Shown here in pieces: positions 27,112 through 36,316 of a stretch of DNA of 64,000 bases. The stretch is taken from assembly GCA_963758025.1 (NCBI GenBank), contig CAVWUA010000009.1, positions 62,001 to 126,000 on the forward strand. The letters are read 5' to 3'. Made by a program: the position numbers and the translations under genes. Under the pieces are notes generated by a model, which ran no database searches, was not told where the DNA came from, and worked only from the letters and a program-made list of their open reading frames with translations. Positions within the stretch are counted from its first letter, which is position 1. Each line of letters starts with the position of its first letter. This DNA comes from CAVWUA01 sp963758025 (lineage in GTDB: Bacteria; Planctomycetota; Planctomycetia; Isosphaerales; Isosphaeraceae).

Positions 27112-28023
27112 GCCCTTCCAGTCGATCGCGGAGAGGCGGGCCAGGGCGAGCATCAGTGCGTGGGTTCCGTCACGGCCGTGTCCCTGCGCGCGAACCGCCT
27201 GATAAAGCTGTTCGGCCAGGGCCAGGCCAGGAAGGGACAACTGCATTCGGCGTGCCTCCGCAAGCGCAATTCCCATATCTTTCAGAAAATGTTCCACGAA
27301 GAAGCCCGGTTCGAACCGTCCGGCGATCATCCGAGGGCCGAGGTTGTTCAGGCTCCAGGAGCCCGCGGCGCCACTGCCAACGCTCTGCAAGACCGTGTTC
27401 AGGTCCAGGCCCGCCTTGTATCCGTAGAGCAGGGCCTCGCAGACGCCGATCATGTTCGTGGCGATCAGGATCTGATTGACCATCTTGGTGTGCTGCCCCG
27501 CGCCGGGCGGTCCTTGATGCACGATGGTCTTGCCCATCTTTTCAAACAAAGGGCGCAGCGATTCGACAGGTTCGTCCTCGCCGCCGATCATGATCGAGAG
27601 CCGGGCCTCCTTCGCGCCGACATCCCCGCCGGAGACCGGGGCATCGACCGAGTGGACCCCCTTGGCGTGCGCTTGCTCGGCGATTTCCACGGCCAGAGCC
27701 GGCTCGCTGGTCGTCATGTCCACCAGGATGCTCCCGGACTTGGCACCAGCCAGCGTGCCGTCGGGACCAAGTGTCACCTCGCGGACGTCGCGAGGATAGC
27801 CAACAATCGTGAAGATCACGTCCGAGGCCTCGGCCACCGCGCGGGGCGAGTCCGCCTCGGCCGCGCCCCGATCGATGAGAGGCTTCGCTTTGTTACGGCT
27901 CCGGTTGTAAACCGTGACGGAATATCCCGCTGTCATCAGGTGCCCGCACATCGACGCACCCATGACCCCGGTCCCGATCCAGCCGATCCGCGTCTTGCCC
28001 GGTGCCAGTTCCATCGCCATCAT
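27093..28023 (-). CDS. 3-hydroxyisobutyrate / 2-hydroxy-3-oxopropionate dehydrogenase-family protein (indel near 27100)
   Basis: NAD(P)-binding 'RIGWIGTGVMGASMCGHLM' at the N-terminus, substrate-site 'DAPVSGGDVGAKEARLSIMI', catalytic-Lys helix 'HTKMVNQILIATNMIGVCEAL' and C-terminal 'LAEQLYQAVRAQGHGRDGTH'. Members oxidise beta-hydroxyacids such as 3-hydroxyisobutyrate or reduce tartronate semialdehyde; which one is unclear. With one C added to the CCCC run at 27100-27103 (minus strand) the chain ends at a TGA at 27093-27095, giving about 310 aa, the usual size. Start at two tandem ATGs (28023/28020). Confidence 0.85.
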
Positions 28024-28450
28024 CACCTCGGTGTCATGACACGCCGGGAGGGCCTCCCGGCAAGCCAGGGATAGGTTATCATCGCCTTGGGGCGCCTTCG
28101 ATACAATTTGCTCGATTTTGCAAATTTCGTGTATTGCGGGAAACGCTGGCTCGAACGTCTCCCTCGGCGCGCACGTGTCGCCTGTTCCGGGAGAAATCGC
28201 GTGAACAGGAGAGTCCTCTTTATCCGCATCAAGGGCCGGAGGGTCAAGCAAAAAGGTCAAGCGCCACCTCCGCCGGAGCCGGCGTCGGAGCGGAATGTCA
28301 TGGCGATTCGTCACTTGCCCCTTGACCCAGGCCCCACCATCCTCCACCCTATCGCGTTGACATAGACCGCGCCGGGATGTTGCGCAGCAATCGCTGGGGT
28401 CGTCCATCCCGCCCGCGCCGTCTCTCGTACACCAGAAGGAGAACGCTTCC
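28024..28450. other. intergenic region
   Basis: Divergent promoter region; no gene supported. A TTGACA at 28357-28362 could be the -35 of the DUF3500 gene, but no good -10 follows. Confidence 0.4.
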
Positions 28451-29458
28451 ATGCGTGGTATTAAACCAAGCGTGACTCTGGCCGCGGTTGCGGTCATCGG
28501 GCTGGCCTTGTGGGCGAACGCCAAGGTGGAACGGGCCGGGAGCCGGATGGCCTCGGCGGCCGAACGGTGGCTCGACTCGCTGGATGATGACCAGCGCGGC
28601 CAGGCCACGTTCGCGTTCGATAGCTCGGAGCGGCTCAACTGGCACTTCATCCCTCGCGAGCGCAAAGGCTTGCCCATCAAGCAGATGAATGGCGAGCAGC
28701 GGGCCCTGGCCTTCGGTCTGCTGAGCACCGGGGTCTCGGGCGACGGTGCGCTGAAGGCGACGACGATCATGAGCCTGGAGGCGATTCTCCGTGACATGGA
28801 GAAGGGGAGCGGACCGGTTCGCGATCCCGAGCTGTACTTCCTCTCGGTCTTCGGCAAGCCCGCGAACGAGGGGAAATGGGGATGGCGGATCGAGGGGCAC
28901 CACCTCTCGCTGAACGTGACCCTGGAGGATGGCGAGATCGTCGGCGCGACCCCCGCCTTCTTCGGCGCGAATCCGGCGGAGGTCCGTCAGGGGCCTCGCG
29001 AGGGCGTGCGCGCCCTGGCCGAACGCGAGGACCGCGCCCTGCGGCTCTTGCAGGCGCTCGACGACGACCAGAAGAAGACGGCGGTGATTTCCGAGGAGGC
29101 CCCCAAGGACATCCGCGCGGCCGGCACGCCCCAGCCGCCGACCGACCCGGCCGAGGGCATCGCCTACAAGAGCCTGAACGACGATCAGAAAACCATGATG
29201 CGGGCCTTGATCGAATCGTACGCCGCCGACATGCCGCCGGAGGTCGCCGCCTCGTGGCTGGAGGAGATCCGCGGCGCCGGGCCGGAGAAGATCCAGTTCG
29301 CCTGGAGCGGCCCCGCCGATCGCAACCAGCCCCACGGCTACCGCGTCCAGGGACCGTCGTTCCTGATCGAGTTCAACAACACCCAGAACGGCGCCAACCA
29401 CATCCACAGCATCTGGCGCAACATGCTGGGTGACTTCGGCATGCCGATCCAGCAATGA
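28451..29458 (+). CDS. DUF3500 secreted protein
   Basis: 335 aa with an N-terminal signal or anchor (residues 6-23) behind AGAAGGAGAACG. The body matches DUF3500: 'SLDDDQRGQATFAFDSSERLN' shown only in part, 'WHFIPRERKGLPIKQMN', 'YFLSVFGKPA', 'WGWRIEGHHLSLNVT', 'TPAFFGANPA', and C-terminal 'GYRVQGPSFLIEFNN' and 'NHIHSIWR'. The conserved 'EGHH', 'FFGANPA' and 'N-HIHSIWR' elements look like a metal or ligand site. Function is unknown. Often found in planctomycetes and myxobacteria. Confidence 0.88.
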   Translation: MRGIKPSVTLAAVAVIGLALWANAKVERAGSRMASAAERWLDSLDDDQRGQATFAFDSSERLNWHFIPRERKGLPIKQMNGEQRALAFGLLSTGVSGDGALKATTIMSLEAILRDMEKGSGPVRDPELYFLSVFGKPANEGKWGWRIEGHHLSLNVTLEDGEIVGATPAFFGANPAEVRQGPREGVRALAEREDRALRLLQALDDDQKKTAVISEEAPKDIRAAGTPQPPTDPAEGIAYKSLNDDQKTMMRALIESYAADMPPEVAASWLEEIRGAGPEKIQFAWSGPADRNQPHGYRVQGPSFLIEFNNTQNGANHIHSIWRNMLGDFGMPIQQ

Positions 29459-29624
29459 GGTGAGTGGGCGGCGGCCGGAGATACCTTGACGATCTCCCGA
29501 TCATTCGGTCATGGCCACGACGGCGCGGCGGCTCTCCGAACGCGCCGCCGTGCATTTTCCAAGAGGATTCCGGAACAGACCGACCCGCGATGGCCAACGC
29601 CACACGCGGAGGAAGGGAGGCCCC

Positions 29625-29988
29625 ATGAACGATGTCCATTCCGACGTCGCCCAGATCACGCCCCGGAACGTGAACGAACGATTTCAGAAGGGGGAACGTC
29701 TGGTGGTCCTCGACGTGCGCGAGCCGGACGAGCGGGCCATCTGCATCATTCCGACGCCCGAGGGCGTCCACGAACTGCACATCCCGATGGCCCAGATCCC
29801 GATCCGGCTCGACGAGATTCGCGAGGCGTCGCTGACCGGCCCGCTCCTGGTGTACTGCCACCTCGGTCAGCGCCTCCTGGATGGCCGCTCGCTGGCTCGC
29901 CGCCCGCGGCATCGAGAACGTGATGAACCTTGACGGCGGCATCGACGCCTGGTCCGAAGGGGTCGATCCGTCCGTACCGCGCTATTGA
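29625..29988 (+). CDS. rhodanese-like sulfurtransferase (frameshifted near 29878)
   Basis: Start follows GGAGGAAGGGAGG. 'RLVVLDVREPDERAICIIP' and 'HIPMAQIPIRL' are typical rhodanese strands; the active-site loop is 'YCHLGQRS' with catalytic Cys. The frame then breaks. Removing one C near 29878 restores 'SWMAARWLAARGIENVMNLD' and 'GGIDAWSEGVDP', ending TGA at 29986-29988 after 'VPRY'. About 120 aa, normal for single-domain rhodaneses that move persulfide sulfur or serve stress roles. Confidence 0.85.
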
Positions 29989-30060
29989 GCCCTCACTTTC
30001 TCGAGGGAGTGAGGGCGACCGAGGCGAAGCGACCGCGCGCCTTGACTTGAGGCGTGACGT

Positions 30061-30577
30061 TTAACCGCAACCGCCGCAATCCAGCGCCGGCACGTCACAA
30101 CCACCGGCGCAGTCGGCTCCTCCAAAATCGCAGCCAGCCGCGTCGCCATCCAGGGGACTGCACCCGTCGAACGAGCAATCCCCGATCGAGCCAAGGCCAC
30201 TGGTCACGTCAAGCTCCATGCCCGATCGCTCCCTGGGCCGCGCGTTCGGCGGCCTCTTCACCGATCTCCTTGGCCGGTCCCACCGGGTCAAGTATTCGTC
30301 GCGACCCTGGCTACGGGCTTCGGGCAGGGAACGGTCTCCGTTCAGGCTCCGGCAAGCGGCGCGGCATGCCTGAAACCGTGGCTCCATGGCCTTCAATCCG
30401 GCCCACAGCCCCTGTTCGGCAATAGCTCGCTTGATGTACTGCGAACACGACTCACCACCGTACCGAACGCGGTGGTGAAACGAAACCCTTCCAGGGCGAC
30501 AGGTGTCGCTGATATCCACCGATGACGGCGACCGCGAGCCTGCCGAGCGTGTGGTCCAGGGAGAGCGCGAACGACAC
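30061..30577 (-). CDS. yidD: YidD-family membrane-insertion factor with Cys-rich tail (frameshifted near 30475)
   Basis: Two frames together give 'VAVIGGYQRHLSPWKGF' and then 'RVRYGGESCSQYIKRAIAEQ' and 'GLWAGLKAMEPRFQACR', the YidD core (YQ-x-x-LSP ... CSQY) of the long variant. YidD aids YidC-dependent membrane protein insertion. An extra base near 30475 breaks the frame. The last 45 residues are extraordinarily Cys/Gly/Asp-rich (CSFDGCSPLDG ... ALDCGGCG). GTG at 30577 is a possible start, without a clear ribosome site. Between the YidD core and the Cys tail the reading may contain another indel. Confidence 0.6.
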
Positions 30578-30689
30578 GGCAAGAGACTCCGGAATGAGTC
30601 AACGTCGGGCACGTCCGATCTGGCACTGCTCGGACACCGGACGCCATCCGGACGCATTCTCGCCGAGGAGAGATCGGCGGCTCATCCAG

Positions 30690-31371
30690 TCAGAGCGGCT
30701 TGACCTTCACGTTGCGGAACTCGATCCGCCAGCCCTCGGCCTCCAGGCCGACGTAGCCTTTGAGAACCTCGCAGTTGTTCCAGTGGCACGTCTCCGCGCC
30801 GTTGACCCAGAGGATCATGTCCGTCCCTTTGCAGGTGATCTCATACGTGTTCCACTTGCCGGCCGGCTTGACGCGCCCGTCCTTGACCTCCTTGGACAGG
30901 TTGATGCGCTGAATCTTCCCCCCGACCGGCGTATCGCCGAAGAGAAAGCCGCCCCGTCCGTCCCCCGTCTGGGCCTGATGCCAGATCGCGCCGTCCTCGG
31001 AATTGCGAGCGAAGACGCCGGAGTTGTAGCCCGTCTTCCCCTCGACGGGCGTGAACCGCCACTCGACATGGAAGATAAAGTCCTCCAGCGGCTCATCCCA
31101 GCGCAGCCAGTCGTGCCCGCCGTCCCCTTCACAGACGAGGTAACCGGTATCCGTGTCGAGGGACCACTGCGAGGTCTCCCCCAGCTTTCCACCCGGCGGG
31201 ATCGGCACACGGGCCCACCCGTTCAGATCCGGCCCGACCTGATTGAGCAAGTCGGTCCAGCCGCCCGGGCTACGGTCCAGGGCGCTCGGCTCATCGCCGA
31301 ACGCGGCGTTCGGGAGGCGAACCGCCGATCATTCCCGCAATCATCAAAGCGAACGTCAGGCGACGAGACAT
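30690..31371 (-). CDS. DUF1080 (3-keto-disaccharide hydrolase-like) secreted protein (frameshifted near 31323)
   Basis: ATG at 31371 begins a signal peptide (MSRRLTFALMIAGMIGG); one base is lost near 31323, after which 'SPGGWTDLLNQVGPDLNGW' and the DUF1080 lectin-like beta-sandwich follow: 'WLRWDEPLEDFIFHVEWRFT', 'GYNSGVFAR', 'WHQAQTGDGRGGFLFGD', 'WNTYEITCKGTDMILWVNG' and 'GYVGLEAEGWRIEFRNVKV'. Typical DUF1080 length. The family is strongly expanded in planctomycetes and is linked to glycoside (3-keto-glucoside) degradation. Confidence 0.88.
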
Positions 31372-31415
31372 GCGTGTTCTCCTTATTGTTCCATTGATGA
31401 AAGACATCACGATCC

Positions 31416-32292
31416 TCAACCGGATTTCTTCTTCGGGGACTTGCCCGCCTTGCCGCTCGCGACCCGAGGCCCCTTGCTCCCCGGCGAGCCACCGTACGGG
31501 CCAGGATAGGCCAGCACGGCGAGGTCCATGGTATGATCCTGAAGATCGCGAGCGTTGTCTCCCAACGCCTCCTTGAAATGATCGATATCGAGCGGGTCCG
31601 CCAGGGCAGGGTGCTGGAGGACGAACCAGTGCACCTGCTTGTGACGCGGCGCGGAGGCGTCTTTCGATACCGGTTCAGGGCAAGAGGTCGGTCCTGGCTT
31701 GCCGGTGGAGTACACCTTGGTCGGGATCACGAACGGATAGGTCGTGAGCGAGCCGGGGTAATAGTAATAATCGAAATTCTGTTCACCATTAACACAGGGT
31801 ATGATCATATCTGCACTGATGATCGTATCGACATTCTTGGTTTCCAGCGGCCCGGGAAGAATTTTTGAGATCCGTTCCAGGAATCGCTCGTTTGCATTGG
31901 GCTCCGGTGGTTCTGGGTCTTCCTGGCCTTCCCCCTGCGAGGCTCGACGAAAATCCCCACAACGGCCACGCTCTCGTCGAGCACGTTCTTGTGGACGAGG
32001 TGGACTTCCATCGCAAAACGACGTTCATCAACCGTATGCTCGGACGGCGTGTGAAAGTGAAACTGGACGAGGTGGTAGAGCCCGGCGTCTCCGAGGTCGA
32101 GCGATGCTGCCGATCTGGTAGTCCACCCGAATGCTATGGCCCGTGTTCCGGATGACCAGGGGGGTCGGCTGGTAGTTGATTAGAGTCACTCAGGTCTCCC
32201 CACGTTGAATTGTGGAGCGATTTGGTTTCAATCATAATCGGCGACTGCTGATACTCAGACGCGTTCTTCGGAGCCGATTCGTCCTGTGGCAT
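31416..32292 (-). CDS. alpha-carbonic anhydrase-like protein (at least two frameshifts)
   Basis: Three frames joined give 'EYQQSPIMIET' (the QSP-I-N-I start), 'PTPLVIRNTGHSIRVDYQIG', 'LYHLVQFHFHTPSEHT', 'FAMEVHLVHKNVLDESVAV', 'FLERISKILPGPLE' and 'NFDYYYYPGSLTTYPF'. The H-x-H and the third His of the zinc site are all present, as are the Thr/Leu-Thr-Thr substrate-pocket residues. Breaks lie near 32150, 32085 and 31945. The C-terminal third carries an insertion before 'HWFVLQHPALAD'. No signal peptide is visible in the frame of the ATG at 32292, unusual since alpha enzymes are normally exported. Its neighbour genes give no pathway link. Confidence 0.75.
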
Positions 32293-32399
32293 GGAATCCC
32301 CTCGATTTAGAAGATAGAGACATGGAATCACCAGAGACGAGCCAAGTTTAGCCGCCCGGTGGGGTCGGGGAAATGGTCTGGTGCCATCGCGGGTTCCAC

Positions 32400-32987
32400 T
32401 CAGGGCAAGCGTGCCTGGAACTGCGCGATGATCCGGTCGAGGGCGTCGGCGGCCTCGCCGTCGCCGAGGGCGTCCCGGAGCGCGCGGACGGCCTTCAGGA
32501 ACGTGGGGCCCCAGTCGTAAGAGATTCCGTATTGCGTCGGCTCGGCCTGGCCTTCCCGGCGGAAACTGATGTCGATCATGCCATAGGGCGCGGAGTGCCT
32601 GGGGAGGCCGGGCGTGGCATCATCAAAGAATTCAACGTGATCGAGATGATCCAGAACCCGCTCCAACTGGACTGGCGTGAGGTGATACGCCTCGCCGATC
32701 GGCTTCCCCGACGGCCCGATCGCCGACGGCTCGATCCGGATGGTGTCCGAGGCGTACAGCAGGACGCTATACAGTTCGAAGGTCGGATCGCGCCGGACCG
32801 ATTTCGGCGGATACTGGCTAATCGTGAGCGTGAACGAGTCCGGATTGTCGTGGATCACGTCGAGGGCCTTGCGCGTGGCGGCGCCGGGGCCGAAATCACG
32901 GTAGAGGACGACCACGGTGATCAGGATCAGCAGGAAGACCATCGGCCGGTAGGAGGTCGGGCGATCGTGGTGGTCGTGGGACATCAT
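32400..32987 (-). CDS. hypothetical membrane-anchored protein (195 aa)
   Basis: A short His-rich N-terminus (MMSHDHHDR), one transmembrane helix (residues 15-30, 'PMVFLLILITVVVLYRDFG') and a soluble domain of about 160 residues: 'FTLTISQYPPKSVRRDPTF', 'YHLTPVQLERVLDHLDHVEF' and 'TQYGISYDWGPTFLKAVRAL'. I do not recognise the family. It is single and divergent from the Gfo/Idh gene. Confidence 0.65.
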   Translation of the reverse strand: MMSHDHHDRPTSYRPMVFLLILITVVVLYRDFGPGAATRKALDVIHDNPDSFTLTISQYPPKSVRRDPTFELYSVLLYASDTIRIEPSAIGPSGKPIGEAYHLTPVQLERVLDHLDHVEFFDDATPGLPRHSAPYGMIDISFRREGQAEPTQYGISYDWGPTFLKAVRALRDALGDGEAADALDRIIAQFQARLP

Positions 32988-33138
32988 CGGGGGTTCCTCG
33001 TTGGGAATTCGGCGAGCGGCAAGGTGGTCGGCGCTTGAGGTTGGAGACGGGCTCTGTTAAACCACGCAAGTGAGGGACCGCGTCCCGACACCGTTTTGTG
33101 AGATGATCTCCGAACCGTCTCCACGGAGCCCTTTGCCG

Positions 33139-34434
33139 ATGAGCACCCTGTCTCGCCGCGACTTCCTGGCCGCGTCCGCCTCGGCCCTCGCGACCACCAG
33201 TCTGATCCCCAACGCGCTCCGCGCCCAGGACGAAACGAAGCGCGCGGGGGCCAACGACACGATCGTCCTCGGCTTCATCGGCGTCGGCGGGATGGGCTCC
33301 GGCCTGCTGAACATCTTCAAGCAGTTCCCCGACGTCGAGGTCGCCGCCGTCTGCGACGTGTACGAGCCGCACCGCCTCCGCGCGAAGGAGGCCGCCGGGG
33401 GTAAACCCAAGGACTACAAGGACTTCCGCGAAGTTCTCGACCGCAAGGATATCGACGCGGTCGTGATCGCCACGCCCGACCACTGGCACGCCATCCCGAC
33501 CATCATGGCCTGTCAGGCCGGCAAGGACGTGTACTGCGAGAAACCCTTGACGTACCGCATCGGCGAGGGGCGCCGGGTGGTGGACGCCGCCAAAAAATAC
33601 CAGCGCGTCACGCAGATGGGCAACCTGATCCACGCGGGGGAAACATATCACCGCATCGCCGAGATCGTCCAGTCGGGGGTTCTGGGTAAGATCAGCAAGG
33701 TGCGCGTCTGGATGGCGAGCAACCAGCAAGGGCTGGGGGACCCGCCGAACACCGAGCCGCCGCCCGGCTGCGATTACGACTTCTGGCTCGGCCCCGCCCC
33801 CAAGCGGCCGTTCAACCCGAACCGGTTCACGTTCAACTGGCGGTATTTCTGGGACTACGCCGGCGGCCAGCTCTGCGACTTCGTCTGCCATCTGGTCGAT
33901 CCGGTCCACTGGGGCATGAAGGCCAACGCGCCTGAGACGGTCATGGCGACCGGCGGGCGGTACGTCCTCGACGATAACGCCGAGACGCCCGACACGCTGG
34001 AGGTCGTCTATCACTATCCCGGCGAGTGGGACATGGTCTGGAGCCACATCAGCAACAACGCCCACGGCTTCGAGGGCCGGGGAGCGGGCATCATGTTCCA
34101 GGGAACCAACGGCACCTTGCACGGCCATTACAACGACTTCAAGATCATCCCCGAGGCGGGCCACGAGATCGCGCTTCCCGAGCCCTTCCTGCCCCGCTCG
34201 GTCGGGCATCACCGCGAGTTTCTCGACGCGATCAAGTCGCGCGAGCAATGCTCGTGCAACTTCGACTATGGCCACCGGTTGACCACCGTCGGCAACCTCG
34301 GCAACATCGCCCTCTGGACGGGCGAAAAACTGGCCTGGGATGCCGAGAAAGAGCGGATCACGAACCACGAGGACGCCAACCGGTATCTCCTGCGTGAGGA
34401 ATATCGAAGTCCCTGGACCTTGCCGGAGGTCTGA
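33139..34434 (+). CDS. Gfo/Idh/MocA-family oxidoreductase, Tat-exported
   Basis: The N-terminus is a twin-arginine signal ('TLSRRDFLAASASALATTSL'). The Rossmann domain follows with 'VLGFIGVGGMGSGLLNIF', 'IDAVVIATPDHWHAIPTIMA' and the conserved 'DVYCEKPLTYRIGEG' (CEKPL). The C-terminal domain has 'DFWLGPAPKRPFNPNRF', 'WRYFWDYAGGQLCDFVCH' and 'VGHHREFLDAIKSREQCSC', typical of the large planctomycete secreted subfamily. Probably a periplasmic NAD(P)-dependent sugar or inositol dehydrogenase with bound cofactor. Upstream Met at 33070 is in frame but the Tat motif fixes the start. Confidence 0.93.
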   Translation: MSTLSRRDFLAASASALATTSLIPNALRAQDETKRAGANDTIVLGFIGVGGMGSGLLNIFKQFPDVEVAAVCDVYEPHRLRAKEAAGGKPKDYKDFREVLDRKDIDAVVIATPDHWHAIPTIMACQAGKDVYCEKPLTYRIGEGRRVVDAAKKYQRVTQMGNLIHAGETYHRIAEIVQSGVLGKISKVRVWMASNQQGLGDPPNTEPPPGCDYDFWLGPAPKRPFNPNRFTFNWRYFWDYAGGQLCDFVCHLVDPVHWGMKANAPETVMATGGRYVLDDNAETPDTLEVVYHYPGEWDMVWSHISNNAHGFEGRGAGIMFQGTNGTLHGHYNDFKIIPEAGHEIALPEPFLPRSVGHHREFLDAIKSREQCSCNFDYGHRLTTVGNLGNIALWTGEKLAWDAEKERITNHEDANRYLLREEYRSPWTLPEV

Positions 34435-34447
34435 CCCCCCGCCCGCC

Positions 34448-34762
34448 ATGATGGAACTACTCACCCTGCCGGCGTGGAACGCTCCGCCGCGCACGCTCGA
34501 CGACTGGCGCACCGCCCTGACCGCCCAGGGGTACGCGCCGGCCGTTCATCGCGAGCAAGGCGTCTTCTGGATCGAGGTCGCGCCGCTCCGCCTGCGCGGC
34601 TACGTCGTGACCGAGGACCAGCACGTCAGCGCGATCAACTTCGAACTGCACGACCCCGACCCCGACCCCGCCTGGACGGTCGTTGAGTCCGCCGCCCAGG
34701 CGCTCGGGTGGGAGGTTCATCCCGACGATGAGGATGAAGAGGAGGACATCGAGGAAGACTGA
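34448..34762 (+). CDS. small acidic hypothetical protein (104 aa)
   Basis: Starts 14 bases after the dehydrogenase stop, probably co-transcribed. The sequence 'WNAPPRTLDDWRTALTAQGY' and 'VFWIEVAPLRLRGYVV' suggests a small alpha/beta fold; the last 20 residues are almost all Asp/Glu. No known motif. Confidence rests on spacing, codon use and the sensible composition. Confidence 0.6.
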   Translation: MMELLTLPAWNAPPRTLDDWRTALTAQGYAPAVHREQGVFWIEVAPLRLRGYVVTEDQHVSAINFELHDPDPDPAWTVVESAAQALGWEVHPDDEDEEEDIEED

Positions 34763-34823
34763 CAGGAATGAGAAAACAGGTTTGCATTACATTGTTTATA
34801 ATAAATAACAATGTGAGCTCATC

Positions 34824-35024
34824 TCGCCCCGAAGGGGCAGCATCCGATAGCCAGGGGCAACGCCCCTGGAACACGATCCAGAAAAAAACACCCCGCCCTG
34901 AAGGGGCGGATTTCGTCCCGCATGATACGGCGAAATCCGCCCCTTCAGGGCGGGGCAGAAAGAGAGAGTCATCCGGGACCAGGGGCGTTGCCCCTGGCTA
35001 TCGGATGCTGCCCCTTCGGGGCGA
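34824..35024. repeat. nested long inverted repeat (two concentric perfect palindromes)
   Basis: The outer arms 34824-34869 and 34979-35024 are perfect 46-bp inverted copies, starting TCGCCCCGAAGGGGC. Inside them a second perfect 25-bp pair lies at 34891-34915 and 34931-34955, starting CCCCGCCCTGAAGGGGC. The whole can form one 200-nt cruciform or hairpin. Related GC-rich palindromes occur in the array at 56205-57868. It separates the Gfo/Idh operon from the FG-GAP gene. Confidence 0.9.
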
Positions 35025-35114
35025 AATCAGTAACTTTAATAAGCATCCTTTAGAGATCAAAAACCATTTGCTGTCCGCCATTTTCGCACCCCTATCCCCA
35101 GAGGAGAACACCCG

Positions 35115-36316
35115 ATGCCCCCGCTTCGCAAGACCCTGGCCGCCCTGGCGGCCGTCGCCCTTGGCCTGAGCACCGCAAGGGCCGAGGAGCCGAAGTTCAA
35201 GAAACATGACATCAACCCCAAGAGCGAATTCGAATCGGCCGGGGTCTTCGACGTGGACAACGACGGCGACCTTGATATCGTCTCGGGAGACACCTGGTAC
35301 GAGGCCCCCGACTGGAAGACGCACCACGTCCGCGACGTGGATCGAACCGGCACGTATCTGAACTGCTTCTCCACGCTGCCGGTCGATGTCAACGGCGACG
35401 GCAAGACCGACTTCATCAGTTGCTCCTACTTCGGCAAGAACGTCGGCTGGGTCGAGAACCCCGGCGACAAGGACTCTGCCTGGACGTACCACGAGATCGA
35501 CCTCCCGGGGCCGAGCGAGGCCGCCGTGCTGGTGGACCTGACCGGCGACAAGGTCCCCGAGATCCTGCCGAACGTCGTCAACACCATCGCCTGGTACCAG
35601 GTTCAGGAGTCGGGGTCAGAGCCGACGATCAAGAAGTTCGACTTCGGCAATGAAGCCGCCGGCCACGGTGTCGGCACCGGCGACATCAACCGCGACGGCC
35701 GCACCGACCTGCTCACGCCCAAGGGCTGGTTCGAGGCCCCCGAGAAGCCCGAGAGCCAGCCGTGGACGTGGCACCCTGAGTGGAACCTGGGGGCCACCGG
35801 CATCCAGATCCTCGGGCGCGACGTGGACGGCGACGACGACACCGACCTCGTCTTCGGCATGGGCCATAACTATCGGCCTCTTCTGGGTCGAGCAAGGGCA
35901 GGACGACAACGGCAAACGCACGTGGACCCGCAAGACGATCGACGACACGATTGCCTCGGTTCACACCCTGCTCTGGGCCGACCTCGACGGCGACGGCAAG
36001 GCGACGGAACTCGTCACCGGCAAGCGCGTGTACGCCCACGAGATCGAGCCCGGGGCGACCGACGCCTCGGTCGTCGCCTGGTACGACTTCGACCCGCAGT
36101 CGAAGGTCTGGCGGAAGCACGTCATCTTTCAGGGCGAACCGGCCAAGAACGCTCCCGAGAAAGGCCCCGAGTCGCAGCGCCCAGAAGGACTTCCCCGCCG
36201 GCACCGCCGGCACCGGCCTGGATGTCACCGCCATCGACATCGACAAGGACGGCGACACCGACCTCGTCTGCCCCGGCAAGAGCGGCCTCTACCTGTTCGA
36301 GAACCTGAGCAAGTAA
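35115..36316 (+). CDS. secreted FG-GAP/VCBS-repeat protein (frameshifted near 35872 and 36180)
   Basis: Signal peptide (residues 1-23, ending ARAEE), then seven Asp-rich propeller repeats: 'DVDNDGDLDIV', 'DVNGDGKTDFI', 'DLTGDKVPEIL', 'DINRDGRTDLL', 'DVDGDDDTDLV', 'DLDGDGKATEL', 'DIDKDGDTDLV'. Each looks like a Ca-binding D-x-D-x-D-G loop of a beta-propeller. Two 1-2-nt indels (near 35872 and 36180) break the frame, and the three segments join without loss. Such proteins are secreted or cell-surface; function is unknown. The end overlaps the converging PepSY gene by 28 bases. Confidence 0.85.
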
